DNA of 64,000 nt from Flavivirga rizhaonensis (GCF_004791695.1 NZ_SRSO01000009.1:1-64000), one strand, 5' to 3'. Counted from the first letter of the stretch, positions 1 to 9,070 are shown. Notes: generated from the letters alone by a model not told the origin. Translations and numbers: made by a program.

Positions 1-128
1 TGTATACGCGTTACGCACCCGTGCGCCGGTCGTCATCTGGTGCAAGCACCAATGTTACCCCTCGACTTGCATGTGTTAGGCCTGCCGCTAGCGTTCATCC
101 TGAGCCAGGATCAAACTCTTCATCGTTG
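1..128 (-). rRNA. rrs: 16S ribosomal RNA, 5' end only
   Basis: The reverse complement carries the near-universal start of bacterial 16S rRNA, including AGAGTTTGATCCTGGCTCAG (the 27F primer site), followed by the conserved helix sequence with ACACATGCAAGTCGAG. The gene reads leftward and leaves the window at base 1, so only about the first 128 nt are present. The exact mature 5' end is set by comparison with other 16S genes and may be off by a few bases. The rest of the rrn operon lies outside the window. Confidence 0.98.
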
Positions 129-319
129 TTTTTTGTGCGTCTTCTATATTTGATATAAAAAACAGCTCTTAACAACCAATAGGAATCTCTAATGCTCAAA
201 ATGGTCTATTCTCTTTGTTTGATTAATACCGTTTCCAGTATCAATCTTACGCTGTCAATTCAATATGTTTATGAACTTCTTTTTTACTTCTCTAAGCTCG
301 TTTCCTCGCTTAGCGGGTG
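129..319 (-). other. 16S rRNA leader (pre-rRNA 5' region)
   Basis: This is the stretch between the rRNA promoter nearest the gene and the mature 16S start. It has no credible gene; open frames here are low-complexity and antisense to the leader. On the minus strand it contains ACATATTGAATTGACAGCG, which I recognise as typical of flavobacterial pre-16S leaders. It probably forms one half of the RNase III processing stem and carries antitermination signals, but the partner strand is outside the window. Confidence 0.7.
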
Positions 320-350
320 CAAATATAAAACCCTTTTTTTAGTTCCGCAA
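320..350 (-). promoter_or_regulatory. rRNA promoter module 1 (nearest to 16S)
   Basis: On the minus strand TATATTTG (320-327) matches the Bacteroidetes -7 element TAnnTTTG. A TTG (348-350) lies 20 nt upstream as the -33 element. The discriminator continues GCACCCGCTAAGCG, nearly the same as at the tRNA-Lys promoter at 17022. Confidence 0.75.
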
Positions 351-460
351 TACTTTTTTGATCTTTTTTTAGAAAAAATCTTCAGGCCTTTTCTAATATC
401 CGAAAATCATTGATTTTTAATGGACCCTGCCCAACAAGCTACTGCCCGTTTTGGCGGCTG

Positions 461-489
461 CAAACATACAACCTTTTTTATTCTCACAA
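461..489 (-). promoter_or_regulatory. rRNA promoter module 2
   Basis: On the minus strand TATGTTTG (461-468) is the -7 element, with TTG (487-489) 18 nt upstream. The bases after -7 read GCAGCCGCCAAAACGGGCA. The block 443-484 is repeated at 582-623 with one mismatch, so this module and the next arose by duplication. Confidence 0.75.
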
Positions 490-599
490 TACCTTTTTTG
501 ATCTTTTTTTGAAAAAAAATTTTAAGCCTTTTTCTTTGTATAAATCGCAATGTTTTTATGAACGTTTTGCCTCTGAGCTAATGCCCGTTTTAGCGGCTG

Positions 600-630
600 C
601 AAACATACAACCTTTTTTATTCTTTAAAAG
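600..630 (-). promoter_or_regulatory. rRNA promoter module 3 (no clear -33)
   Basis: On the minus strand TATGTTTG (600-607) is followed by GCAGCCGCTAAAACGGGCA, almost identical to module 2. No TTG is found 17-23 nt upstream, so this copy may be weaker or rely on another upstream element. Confidence 0.6.
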
Positions 631-722
631 CTTTTTTTAAACTTTTTTAATTTTGTCTTTTATGACCTTTAAGGAACGTCGCATAACTGCCGATTCTTTC
701 AATCTTAGCCGCTAAGCGGGTG

Positions 723-753
723 CAAAGATACTCCCCATTTTTACATATCCTAA
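723..753 (-). promoter_or_regulatory. rRNA promoter module 4 (farthest upstream)
   Basis: On the minus strand TATCTTTG (723-730) is the -7 element. TTA (751-753) stands 20 nt upstream in place of TTG. The discriminator GCACCCGCTTAGCGGC matches module 1. Confidence 0.6.
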
Positions 754-1203
754 CCTTTTTTTAATATTCTTTTTATATTCTTTTTTATACCCTGAATTAC
801 AAGCCGTTATAAACACCCTTTTTTTACCACACCTTTAGCTTTTTTATATCAAATGAAACATACTCCCTTTTTATTCCCTTCTCCTTATTATTATACCTAA
901 TCTTTTAAATCACTTACTTGGATTAATTTTTATTAAACATTATTAAAATATTACCTCTTTTCTTCCCTCCTACCTAAAACCGAATAACCTTATATGAAGC
1001 ACATAAGAAAACTGTTTTTGGAACCTTTACAATATACTTTGAAATACCTACTTCAGAACAACTAAATACTATATATCTCTTTTATTAATATTCTATAGGC
1101 TTTTAATTACTTATCAAAAAAGTACAATGGATTTCAGCTGGGCTATGCAAAATACGGAGTAACACCAAAAATTTAATCACATATTAAATTATACATATAT
1201 ATA
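754..1203. other. AT-rich intergenic spacer, no gene seen
   Basis: This spacer separates the leftward rRNA promoters from the rightward thrS promoter. It is very AT-rich with many T runs. I see no coding frame, RNA gene or strong hairpin in it. Confidence 0.6.
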
Positions 1204-1205
1204 TA

Positions 1206-1236
1206 TTGTGTGGATTTGTTTATACTATTATCTTTG
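1206..1236 (+). promoter_or_regulatory. thrS promoter
   Basis: TTG (1206-1208), 20 nt, then TATCTTTG (1229-1236) fits the Bacteroidetes promoter. Transcription should start near 1241, only about 18 nt before the thrS ATG at 1259. This places the in-frame upstream ATG at 1208 before the transcript start and so excludes it. Confidence 0.7.
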
Positions 1237-1258
1237 CATTCTGATTTTAAATTATTTT

Positions 1259-3193
1259 ATGATAGATATAACATTACCCGATGGAAGTGTAAAGCAGTTT
1301 GAAAAAAATGCTACACCTATGGATGTTGCTAAAAGCATTAGTGAAGGATTTGCAAGAAATGTCATTTCGGCTAGTTTTAATGGTACAACTGTTGAAACTG
1401 TTACTCCATTAACCACTGATGGCTCTTTAGTTTTATATACTTGGAATAACGACGAGGGTAAAACTGCTTTTTGGCATTCTTCTGCGCATGTATTAGCACA
1501 AGCTATTGAAGAATTATATTCTGGTGCAAAACTTACTATCGGTCCTGCGATTGAAAATGGGTTTTATTATGATGTAGACTTTGGTGATCATGTAGTTTCT
1601 GAGAAAGACTTCAAAGCTATTGAAACTAAAATGATAGAAATTGCACGTGGGAAACATGAGTTTAAAATGCGTTCTGCAACAAAAGCTGAGGCTTTATCAT
1701 TATATAGTGATAACGAGTTTAAAACTGAACTGATTGAAAACCTAGAGGATGGTACAATCACTTTTTGTGATCATGCTACTTTTACAGATTTATGTCGTGG
1801 GGGTCATATTCCTAATACAGGTATTATTAAAGCTGTAAAAATTTTATCGGTTGCTGGAGCTTATTGGAGAGGTAATGAAAACAACCCACAATTAACACGG
1901 GTGTATGGCATATCTTTCCCAAAACAAAAAGAGCTTACTGCTCATTTAGAATTATTAGAAGAAGCAAAAAAGCGTGATCATAGAAAATTAGGGAAGGAAC
2001 TAGAATTATTTACGTTCTCTAGAAAAGTTGGTCAAGGTTTACCATTATGGCTACCAAAAGGCGCTGCTTTACGCGAACGTTTAGAAAACTTTTTAAAAGC
2101 AGCCCAAAAGAAAGCGGGTTATGAAATGGTTGTTACGCCTCATATTGGACAGAAAGAACTATATGTAACTTCGGGACATTATGCAAAATATGGTGAGGAT
2201 AGTTTTCAACCAATACATACACCTAAAGAAGACGAAGAGTTTTTATTAAAACCTATGAACTGCCCGCATCACTGTGAAATATATAATAGTGCACAATGGA
2301 GTTATAAAGATTTACCTAAACGTTACGCGGAATTCGGAACGGTTTACAGATATGAACAAAGTGGTGAATTACATGGTTTAACAAGAGTTAGAGGTTTTAC
2401 ACAAGATGATGCGCATTTATTTTGTACACCAGACCAGTTAGATGAAGAATTTAAAAATGTTATAGATTTAGTTCTTTATGTTTTTGGTTCTTTAGGATTT
2501 GAAAACTTTACTGCTCAGGTTTCATTAAGAGATCCTGATAATTTAGAAAAATATATAGGTAGTAACGAAAATTGGGAAAAGGCAGAAAAAGCCATTTTGA
2601 ATGCTGCTATCGATAAAGGGTTAAATTATGTTGTAGAAACTGGGGAAGCTGCTTTTTACGGTCCTAAGTTGGACTTTATGGTAAAAGATGCCTTAGGGAG
2701 ACGTTGGCAACTTGGTACTATTCAAGTAGATTACACGTTACCTGAGCGCTTTGATTTGACTTACAAAGGCAGTGATAATGAGCTACACAGACCAATAATG
2801 ATACATCGTGCTCCTTTTGGAAGTATGGAACGTTTTATTGCTATTTTGTTAGAACATACGGCTGGTAATTTTCCACTTTGGTTGATGCCAACACAGGCTG
2901 TTATATTATCAATTAGCGAGAAATACGAAAAATACTCTGAAAAAGTTTTAAATTTGCTAGAAAATCACGAAATTCGCGCCCTTGTAGACCATAGAAATGA
3001 AACTATTGGGAAGAAGATTCGGGAATCCGAAATGCAGAAACACCCATATATGATTATCATTGGGGAGCAAGAAGAGAAAGAAAACAAAATAACTGTGCGT
3101 AAGCATGGTGGAGAGGATTTAGGAATGATTACCATTGAAAGATTCTCTGAAATTATAAAAGAAGAAGTAAGTAAAACGTTAAAATCGTTCTAA
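1259..3193 (+). CDS. thrS: Threonine--tRNA ligase
   Basis: This cytoplasmic enzyme charges tRNA-Thr with threonine. The 644-residue protein has the full family order. An N-terminal TGS domain covers about residues 1-60. An editing (SAD) domain follows, with its HxxxH at 73-77. The class II catalytic core comes next, with MNCPHHC (zinc cysteine and motif 2 region), and the C-terminal anticodon-binding domain completes it. The start is set at 1259 (MIDITLPDG) because the promoter overlaps a longer in-frame extension. It heads the thrS-infC-rpmI-rplT group, a classic translation operon. Base composition matches its neighbours. The call is secure. Confidence 0.98.
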   Translation: MIDITLPDGSVKQFEKNATPMDVAKSISEGFARNVISASFNGTTVETVTPLTTDGSLVLYTWNNDEGKTAFWHSSAHVLAQAIEELYSGAKLTIGPAIENGFYYDVDFGDHVVSEKDFKAIETKMIEIARGKHEFKMRSATKAEALSLYSDNEFKTELIENLEDGTITFCDHATFTDLCRGGHIPNTGIIKAVKILSVAGAYWRGNENNPQLTRVYGISFPKQKELTAHLELLEEAKKRDHRKLGKELELFTFSRKVGQGLPLWLPKGAALRERLENFLKAAQKKAGYEMVVTPHIGQKELYVTSGHYAKYGEDSFQPIHTPKEDEEFLLKPMNCPHHCEIYNSAQWSYKDLPKRYAEFGTVYRYEQSGELHGLTRVRGFTQDDAHLFCTPDQLDEEFKNVIDLVLYVFGSLGFENFTAQVSLRDPDNLEKYIGSNENWEKAEKAILNAAIDKGLNYVVETGEAAFYGPKLDFMVKDALGRRWQLGTIQVDYTLPERFDLTYKGSDNELHRPIMIHRAPFGSMERFIAILLEHTAGNFPLWLMPTQAVILSISEKYEKYSEKVLNLLENHEIRALVDHRNETIGKKIRESEMQKHPYMIIIGEQEEKENKITVRKHGGEDLGMITIERFSEIIKEEVSKTLKSF

Positions 3194-3225
3194 AAAATAA
3201 AAGTTTAATTTAAAACCATAACGTC

Positions 3226-3774
3226 ATAGCAATTCGAAGAAGAAATCAACCCAATAGAAGGGTTATACAAGAGGATAAACATAAAATAAACTCTAAGATT
3301 AGTGCACCTAACGTACGTCTTGTTGGAGACAACGTAGAAATTGGTGTTTATTCTACCAGAGATGCTTTAAAAATAGCTGATGAGCAAGGATTAGATCTTG
3401 TTGAGATTTCACCAAATGCTGATCCTCCTGTTTGTAAGGTTATGGATTATAAAAAGTTTCTTTATGAACAAAAGAAACGGGATAAGGCTTTAAAATCTAA
3501 AGCTACTAAAGTTATCATTAAAGAAATTCGTTTCGGACCTCAAACAGATGACCACGATTATGAATTTAAAAAGAAACATGCTGAGAAGTTCTTAAAAGAA
3601 GGTGCTAAGCTTAAAGCTTTTGTGTTTTTTAAAGGACGATCCATTATATTTAAAGAACAAGGTCAGATCTTATTACTGCGTTTAGCGCAGGATTTAGAAG
3701 AGCTTGGTAAAGTAGAGCAAATGCCACGTTTAGAAGGTAAACGTATGACCATGTTTATCGCTCCAAAAAAATAA
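3226..3774 (+). CDS. infC: Translation initiation factor IF-3 with a non-AUG start
   Basis: IF-3 binds the 30S subunit and proofreads start codon and initiator tRNA. The frame after the in-frame stop at 3211 reads AAC CAT AAC GTC ATA GCA ATT CGA and has no ATG, GTG or TTG until an internal ATG at 3442, which lies far inside the conserved protein. Translation must therefore begin at ATA (3226) or ATT (3232). That gives about 182 residues, the usual IF-3 length, starting [11 protein letters not shown]. Both IF-3 domains are present, including the conserved [11 protein letters not shown] region. IF-3 in other bacteria starts at AUU or similar and represses itself by rejecting that codon, so the same control is likely here. 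The choice between ATA and ATT is open. Confidence 0.93.
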   Translation: MAIRRRNQPNRRVIQEDKHKINSKISAPNVRLVGDNVEIGVYSTRDALKIADEQGLDLVEISPNADPPVCKVMDYKKFLYEQKKRDKALKSKATKVIIKEIRFGPQTDDHDYEFKKKHAEKFLKEGAKLKAFVFFKGRSIIFKEQGQILLLRLAQDLEELGKVEQMPRLEGKRMTMFIAPKK

Positions 3775-3807
3775 GAAGAATATATATAAGTTATATTAAA
3801 GATATGA

Positions 3808-3827
3808 TGCTGAAACGAGTTCAGCAC
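3808..3827. repeat. Short palindromic intergenic repeat
   Basis: GCTGAA (3809-3814), loop ACGAG, TTCAGC (3820-3825) forms a small hairpin between infC and rpmI. The same core occurs at 5288-5306, and it resembles a short palindrome family common between genes in this group of bacteria. Confidence 0.55.
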
Positions 3828-3867
3828 TAAAGTAATTAAGCGAGATAATTAAAACTAGGAAAAGAAA

Positions 3868-4065
3868 ATGCCTAAAATGAAAACAAAATCTAGTGCCAAG
3901 AAACGTTTTAAGTTAACGGGTACTGGAAAGATTAAAAGAAAGCACGCTTTTAAAAGTCACATCTTAACAAAGAAGTCTAAAAAGCGTAAACTTGCTCTGA
4001 CTCATGATACATTAGTACATAAGGCAGACGAGGACAATATTAAAACGATGTTACGTTTAAAGTAA
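3868..4065 (+). CDS. rpmI: 50S ribosomal protein L35
   Basis: This is a small basic protein of the large ribosomal subunit. The 65-residue product has the family start [15 protein letters not shown] and the lysine/arginine-rich KKSKKRK stretch around residues 36-41. Length and sequence are typical of L35. It lies between infC and rplT in the conserved order, about 90 nt after infC, and is probably cotranscribed with them. Confidence 0.97.
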   Translation: MPKMKTKSSAKKRFKLTGTGKIKRKHAFKSHILTKKSKKRKLALTHDTLVHKADEDNIKTMLRLK

Positions 4066-4164
4066 TATTGTTTTAATCGGTTAAACAAATTTATAAACCC
4101 TGGAGTTAGGCTTATTGATTAACGATTGTAGATTTTAAATTTACGGTTTTAAAAAATAAAAAAA

Positions 4165-4182
4165 GTGTCGATTATCGACCGC
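4165..4182 (+). promoter_or_regulatory. Hairpin in the rpmI-rplT spacer
   Basis: GTCGAT (4167-4172), one base, ATCGAC (4174-4179) is a perfect 6-bp stem ending 27 nt before the rplT start. L20 represses this operon through RNA structure in other bacteria, so it could be a regulatory or processing site. That role is inference. Confidence 0.35.
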
Positions 4183-4206
4183 CTACTACAAAAAACAATT
4201 AAAATT

Positions 4207-4551
4207 ATGCCAAGATCAGTAAATTCTGTAGCAAAAAGAGCCAGAAGAAAAAAGGTTCTTAAACAAGCAAAAGGTTACTTTGGAAGACGTAAAAACGTTT
4301 GGACAGTAGCAAAAAATGCGGTTGATAAAGCGATGCAATACTCGTATAGAGATCGTAGAAACAAAAAAAGAACATTCCGTGCTTTATGGATTACGCGTAT
4401 TAACGCAGGAGCCAGAGAACATGGTTTATCTTATTCTCAATTTATGGGGAAATTAAAAGCTAATGATATTGAATTAAACCGTAAGGTTTTAGCAGATTTA
4501 GCTATGAATAATCCTGAAGCTTTTAAAGCTGTTATAGAGAAAGTAAAATAA
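4207..4551 (+). CDS. rplT: 50S ribosomal protein L20
   Basis: L20 is an early-assembly protein of the large subunit that binds 23S rRNA. The 114-residue product starts [16 protein letters not shown], the standard L20 N-terminus. A longer frame from a GTG at 4165 would add 14 residues that are not part of the family and would include a hairpin, so 4207 is chosen. The long basic N-terminal helix and the globular C-terminal part are both present. It is last in the thrS-infC-rpmI-rplT group and is followed by a terminator. Confidence 0.97.
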   Translation: MPRSVNSVAKRARRKKVLKQAKGYFGRRKNVWTVAKNAVDKAMQYSYRDRRNKKRTFRALWITRINAGAREHGLSYSQFMGKLKANDIELNRKVLADLAMNNPEAFKAVIEKVK

Positions 4552-4590
4552 GGCGTTTTGCCTATTGTAAAAACATATTATTCGCTTAAT

Positions 4591-4625
4591 AAAAAATCTG
4601 ATTCTTAATTGAATTGGATTTTTTT
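4591..4625 (+). terminator. Rho-independent terminator after rplT
   Basis: AAAAATCTGATTC, loop TTAATT, GAATTGGATTTTT forms a long stem with two G-U pairs, followed by a T run. It ends the thrS-rplT operon. Confidence 0.75.
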
Positions 4626-4664
4626 GTTTTTAGCAGTTTAACAAATGTTTGGATACTGTCAACT

Positions 4665-5087
4665 TTATACTCCAAAAGCTGTGATAACAATGTTTCTTGA
4701 GCTTCCATAATCTCTATGTTCACATAAATAAATACCTTGCCAAATTCCTAAATTTAATTGCCCCTTTGTAATAGGTATATTAACCGATGCTCCAAGTAAT
4801 GATGTCTTAATATGTGCTGGCATATCATCAGCCCCTTCATTGGTATGTTTATAATAAGATACGTTTTCGGGAACCATGACATTAAAATGGGATTCAAAAT
4901 CTAATCTCACAGTAGCATCTGCATTTTCATTTATAGTTAAACTTGCCGATGTATGCTTAATAAATACTTGTAATTGTCCAATGTTTATTTGCCCTATTTC
5001 TGGAATAGCATCTAGAATGCTATTGGTAATTAAGTGAAATCCTCTTGAACAGGGTTGTAATTTTATTTCCTTTTGAAAAAACTTCAT
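4665..5087 (-). CDS. YjbQ/UPF0047 family protein
   Basis: The 140-residue protein matches the YjbQ family across its length, with the conserved HTSASLTINENAD and the NEGADDMPAHIKTSL region. E. coli YjbQ has weak thiamine phosphate synthase activity and members are trimers with a metal site of histidines, but the true role of the family is not settled. It has no signal peptide, so it should be cytoplasmic. It stands alone between rplT and a lipoprotein gene and reads opposite to both. Confidence 0.88.
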   Translation of the reverse strand: MKFFQKEIKLQPCSRGFHLITNSILDAIPEIGQINIGQLQVFIKHTSASLTINENADATVRLDFESHFNVMVPENVSYYKHTNEGADDMPAHIKTSLLGASVNIPITKGQLNLGIWQGIYLCEHRDYGSSRNIVITAFGV

Positions 5088-5227
5088 GTTAAATAATTTC
5101 TACGCTTAACTATTTATAGCCAAATTATATATTATAGTACTTTTAATAAAATTATAACGCAACCATTTTAGTTTTTTTTCATCTACATATATAAACCCTA
5201 TATGTAATTAATCATAAAATGTTTGCC

Positions 5228-5248
5228 ACCCTGAACTTATTTCTGGGT
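5228..5248. repeat. Degenerate short palindromic repeat
   Basis: ACCCTGAAC to TTTCTGGGT is an imperfect palindrome with one stem mismatch. It resembles the other short intergenic palindromes in this window. Confidence 0.4.
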
Positions 5249-5283
5249 CATATTTTGATAAATCGTTGATTTTCAAAAATTAT

Positions 5284-5310
5284 GAGATACTGAAACAAGT
5301 TCAGCATGAT
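5284..5310. repeat. Short palindromic intergenic repeat
   Basis: CTGAA (5290-5294), ACAAG, TTCAG (5300-5304), flanked by GAGAT on the left and ATGAT on the right. It shares its core with the copy at 3808. Confidence 0.5.
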
Positions 5311-5367
5311 GTGTAAATATGCAATATGATACAAAACGGATATTCATTATCCTAAATTAAAAAAATC

Positions 5368-5811
5368 ATGAAAAAGTATTTTGTAACCATAATATTTAGT
5401 CTGTTATTATTAACTGCTTGTTCTGTAAAAAATGATATTGATATTCCAGAACCTCAAACTGTAATTGCGCATTGGAATTTGATTAAGACCACAGGTGGTG
5501 TAGCAGGTGTTAATGATACTTTTCCTTTAGAAACTGTAGTCTGGACTTTTAATGAAGTAGACTTTGAAATTGAAATTGAGAACAGTAATACTGATGATAC
5601 AAAACAAGATGCTCTGGATTCAGGAACTTATGCTTATTCTGTAATAGAAGCTAATGGAGATACTTTTCTTAGTATTGATGGTGTTGAATTTGGTTCGTTT
5701 ACAATTTCTTCAACAGCTGTGCTTACCATAGATCAAAATAATCTATCAGATAGTAGCGGTGCAGACGGCTTTATATACACATTCGAAAGAACTCTTGAAG
5801 TCATTGAATAG
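5368..5811 (+). CDS. Small lipoprotein, lipocalin-like
   Basis: The 147-residue product has a lipoprotein signal (hydrophobic stretch ending LLTAC, with C18 as the likely lipid-modified cysteine). The rest is a beta-rich domain with the pattern AHWNLIKTTGGVAGV and later YTFERT, as seen in Bacteroidetes lipocalin-like proteins. Such proteins are thought to bind small hydrophobic ligands in the envelope, but no ligand can be named here. It is a single gene, convergent with the next one, with only 6 nt between the stop codons. Confidence 0.7.
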   Translation: MKKYFVTIIFSLLLLTACSVKNDIDIPEPQTVIAHWNLIKTTGGVAGVNDTFPLETVVWTFNEVDFEIEIENSNTDDTKQDALDSGTYAYSVIEANGDTFLSIDGVEFGSFTISSTAVLTIDQNNLSDSSGADGFIYTFERTLEVIE

Positions 5812-5817
5812 CAGCTT

Positions 5818-7077
5818 TTAAGTTTTCTGTTTCTTTTTCCTTGCAGCCGGAAATAGTACATTATTTAAAATAAGTCTATACCCAGGAGATGTTGGATGCA
5901 AATCTAATTCTGTTTTTGCGTCCCCTACTCTATGTTGATAATCTTCAGGGTCATGTCCTCCATAAAAAGTAAAGAATCCTTTTCCTTTTATACCATGAAT
6001 ATATTTGGCTTCACCATTAGATTTTGTCTCCCCCATTACTAATACATTCGATTTTATTTCATCTCTGGTAAAAGATGTTGTCTGCCCCATAAAACCTTTC
6101 ACTAAAGCTGTATGATTTTGGCATAACATCGTTGGAATGGGATCCCATTTTGCAGAAAATTCCATTAATGAAAAATAATCGATTGTTTTAGGAACCCTAC
6201 GTTTACTGGTCATATCTATTGAGGAAAACTCATATACAATAGGGCTTCGTTCTAACGTGAAATTAGAAAATGCAAAGGTTTTGTTATAATCTATCTTATT
6301 TTGATAGGCCGGATCGCTTCCATCGCCATCAAACATAGGCTCACAGATATCTACCCCTTCAGCAGATAAAGCAATATCAAAACTATCTGTTGCACTACAC
6401 ATAGCAAACATAAACCCGCCACCAACAACATAGTCTCTAATCTTTAAAGCGACATCAGATTTTTCTTGAGACACTTTATTATAACCCAATTTTGTTGCTA
6501 ACGCTTCTGCAGCCTTTTTTTCTTGAATGTACCAGGAAGCAGCTCTATAAGCTCCATAAAATTTGCCATACTGTCCTGTAAAATCCTCATGATGTAAATG
6601 TAGCCAGTCAAAGAGTAACAAGCCATCATTTAACACTTCTTCATCGTAAACAGTTTCATAAGGAATTTCAGCATATTTCAACACCATTGTTACAGCATCA
6701 TCCCATGGTAGCTTTCCCTTTGGAGTATATACAGCTATTTTAGGCGCTTTTTCTAAAATGACTGCTTCCATATTTTTACTAGGACTGCTTATCTCTTCTA
6801 AAATACTTTCCACTTTAGAATTTGAAATGACTTCGAAAGAAATTCCACGAATTTGACATTCTCTTTGAATTTCATCGGTATCTGGTAGCAAAAATGAACC
6901 TCCCCTATAATTTAAAAGCCATTTTACTTTTAATTCCTTATTGAGTGTCCAATAGGTAATACCATATGCTTTTAGATGATTTTTTTGACTTTCTGCATCC
7001 ATGGGTATAAGAATATAGGATGCATAGGTATTAATACCGAGTAATATAAAGAGTAAACTTATAAATAACTTTTTCAA
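5818..7077 (-). CDS. Secreted conserved protein (annotated in relatives as asparagine synthetase B)
   Basis: The 419-residue protein has a signal peptide (about residues 1-19) and is conserved in Flavobacteria next to dnaB. Relatives often carry the label asparagine synthetase B, but I see no glutaminase N-terminal cysteine and no ATP-binding PP-loop. A signal peptide also argues against that cytoplasmic role. A GGGFMFAMCSATD stretch near residue 220 resembles the nucleophile turn of class I amidotransferase-like folds. A C-terminal GGHDPEDYQH motif is also striking. An envelope enzyme of the amidotransferase-like fold is possible; the function is unknown. Confidence 0.75.
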   Translation of the reverse strand: MKKLFISLLFILLGINTYASYILIPMDAESQKNHLKAYGITYWTLNKELKVKWLLNYRGGSFLLPDTDEIQRECQIRGISFEVISNSKVESILEEISSPSKNMEAVILEKAPKIAVYTPKGKLPWDDAVTMVLKYAEIPYETVYDEEVLNDGLLLFDWLHLHHEDFTGQYGKFYGAYRAASWYIQEKKAAEALATKLGYNKVSQEKSDVALKIRDYVVGGGFMFAMCSATDSFDIALSAEGVDICEPMFDGDGSDPAYQNKIDYNKTFAFSNFTLERSPIVYEFSSIDMTSKRRVPKTIDYFSLMEFSAKWDPIPTMLCQNHTALVKGFMGQTTSFTRDEIKSNVLVMGETKSNGEAKYIHGIKGKGFFTFYGGHDPEDYQHRVGDAKTELDLHPTSPGYRLILNNVLFPAARKKKQKT

Positions 7078-7417
7078 AAATAGATTTGTTTAGAACCAAG
7101 AATAAAGACCACTTCACTTTTAGAATATAGACTTTTAACTATGACTTCATTTCAAATTGAAAGATACTTAAATTTTCTTCCGGTTAAAATGATTTAACAT
7201 TTTGTTCGAACAATATTTTATAAAACTTATATTTCTCTTTCCAATGTAAATCTTCCATGTTCCTTATCTTATAATATGATGATAATGAGTATTAATTTTA
7301 CTTTAAAACCATTTTCGCCTTTTCTATTTATGCATGTTCCAGCTTCTTGAACGTTTAGTAAATCAAAGGTTAAAGTAGAAGTAGATTCCTGCCTACGCAG
7401 GAATGACAGATTAATTT
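7078..7417. other. Intergenic region with two palindromes
   Basis: No gene is visible between the secreted protein and dnaB, both leftward. It holds the perfect 12-bp palindrome TTGTTCGAACAA at 7202-7213 and a short intergenic repeat at 7385-7404 (ATTCCTGC, loop CTAC, GCAGGAAT, then GACAG). The palindrome could be a repressor site for the leftward gene. Confidence 0.5.
7385..7404. repeat. Short palindromic intergenic repeat
   Basis: A perfect 8-bp stem (ATTCCTGC with GCAGGAAT) around loop CTAC, followed by GACAG. It lies 13 nt past the dnaB stop, so it could also help end or protect the dnaB transcript. Confidence 0.5.
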
Positions 7418-8956
7418 TTAAAATGGTACGTCATTGTCATCATCATTAAACGAACTTCCAAAAGCTTGATCTGGGCTTGCTTTAAAGTTATCTGCTTTAA
7501 AAGTATCATCATTCGCAGCTGCATTCATTTTAGAGTGAAACTCGAAAGGTGAATCAAAATCATCTAGATTATCAAACTTACCTAAGTGACCAACGAACTT
7601 TAATCGTATGTTTTCTAAACCACCATTTCTATGTTTTGCTATAATAAACTCAGCTTGCCCTTCTGTTGGAGAACGTTCTTCATCATCCCATTCATCAATT
7701 TTATAATACTCTGGTCTGTAAATAAACGATACAATATCGGCATCTTGCTCAATCGCACCAGATTCACGTAAATCTGATAATAACGGACGTTTACTCCCTC
7801 CACGTGTTTCAACAGCACGAGATAACTGTGATAAGGCTATTACAGGTACCATTAATTCTTTAGCTAATGCCTTAAGGTTTCTGGAAATCATAGAAATTTC
7901 TTGCTCACGATTTCCTCCATGACTATTACCCCCAGTCATTAACTGTAAATAATCAATCATGATTAATTTTATACCATGTTGCGATGATAAACGACGTGCT
8001 TTCGCCCTTAAATCAAAAATTGAAAGTGATGGCGTATCATCAATAAAAAGTGGTGCCTTTTCTAAGCCTTTTACTTTTACATTAAGTTGCTCCCACTCGT
8101 GTTTTTCAAGCTTACCTGTACGTAATTTTTCAGAAGATAAACCTGTTTCACTGGAAATTAAACGGGTAATTAATTGTACTGAAGCCATCTCTAAAGAAAA
8201 GAATGCTACAGGTATATTTTGATCTACAGCAATATTTCTTGCCATAGAAAGTGTTAAAGCCGTTTTACCCATACCTGGACGAGCTGCTACAATAATTAAA
8301 TCAGATGGTTGCCAACCAGATGTTAGTTTATCTAATTTATTAAAACCTGTTGGTATACCACTAAGTCCTTCTTTATTCGAAATTTCTTCAATTTTCTTTT
8401 TGGCTTGAATAACTAAATCTTGAGCTGTTTCACTCGATTTTTTAATATTTCCTTGGGTAACTTCATATAATTTTGCTTCTGCTTTATCTAATAAATCGAA
8501 AACGTCTTTAGTTTCATCATAAGAGTCTTCAATAATTTCGTTAGAAATTTTAATCAAGCTACGTTGAATAAACTTTTGCAAAATAATACGCGCATGAAAC
8601 TCAATATGTGCAGAAGAAGATACTTTTTGTGTTAAAGAAATAAGGTAAAAATCGCCACCAGCAAGTTCTAGCTTTGAGTTTTTCTTTAACTGCGTGGAAA
8701 CGGTTAATAAGTCTACAGGTTCACTGTTTTCAAATAACAGAAAAATAGCTTCAAAAATATATTGATGTGCCTCTTTGTAAAATGCTTCGGGGCTTAAAAT
8801 ATCGATCACTTCGTCAACCCCTTTTTTATCAATCATCATCGCCCCAAGCACAACCTCTTCTAAATCAAGTGCTTGCGGAGGTATTTTGCCTTTTTCAAGA
8901 CTAATAATGGTACTTTTATCTACTTTATATCCTTGAATTTGGTTAGGTTGCTTCAT
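7418..8956 (-). CDS. dnaB: Replicative DNA helicase DnaB
   Basis: This hexameric helicase unwinds DNA ahead of the replisome and recruits primase. The 512-residue protein has the N-terminal helical domain (about 25-130), a linker helix and the RecA-like C-terminal domain. That domain carries Walker A (RPGMGKT, about 226-232), the Walker B region LIMIDYLQL and the conserved SQLSRAVETR segment. No intein interrupts it. The C-terminal 60 residues are rich in Asp, Asn and Phe and end in a short DDDDNDVPF acidic tail like that of SSB. It reads leftward with the accA-side genes but is cut off from accA by a terminator. Confidence 0.97.
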   Translation of the reverse strand: MKQPNQIQGYKVDKSTIISLEKGKIPPQALDLEEVVLGAMMIDKKGVDEVIDILSPEAFYKEAHQYIFEAIFLLFENSEPVDLLTVSTQLKKNSKLELAGGDFYLISLTQKVSSSAHIEFHARIILQKFIQRSLIKISNEIIEDSYDETKDVFDLLDKAEAKLYEVTQGNIKKSSETAQDLVIQAKKKIEEISNKEGLSGIPTGFNKLDKLTSGWQPSDLIIVAARPGMGKTALTLSMARNIAVDQNIPVAFFSLEMASVQLITRLISSETGLSSEKLRTGKLEKHEWEQLNVKVKGLEKAPLFIDDTPSLSIFDLRAKARRLSSQHGIKLIMIDYLQLMTGGNSHGGNREQEISMISRNLKALAKELMVPVIALSQLSRAVETRGGSKRPLLSDLRESGAIEQDADIVSFIYRPEYYKIDEWDDEERSPTEGQAEFIIAKHRNGGLENIRLKFVGHLGKFDNLDDFDSPFEFHSKMNAAANDDTFKADNFKASPDQAFGSSFNDDDNDVPF

Positions 8957-9070
8957 GCTTACGAAAGTAATTAAAAAGAAAGATTTTTAAATCAAAAAAT
9001 GAATTAGGATTACTCACTAGTCATTAACAATTTAACTGTTAACAACTTAAAAATATTGTTGATAAGCATA

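Noticed and set aside
192..640. Two open frames upstream of the 16S gene
   Set aside because: They are Phe/Leu-rich, low-complexity and lie over the rRNA leader and promoter repeats on the opposite strand; the similarity between them comes from the repeated promoter modules.
1208..1258. Longer thrS start at an upstream ATG
   Set aside because: The TTG and TATCTTTG promoter elements lie over this extension, so it would not be in the mRNA, and the extra residues are not part of the family.
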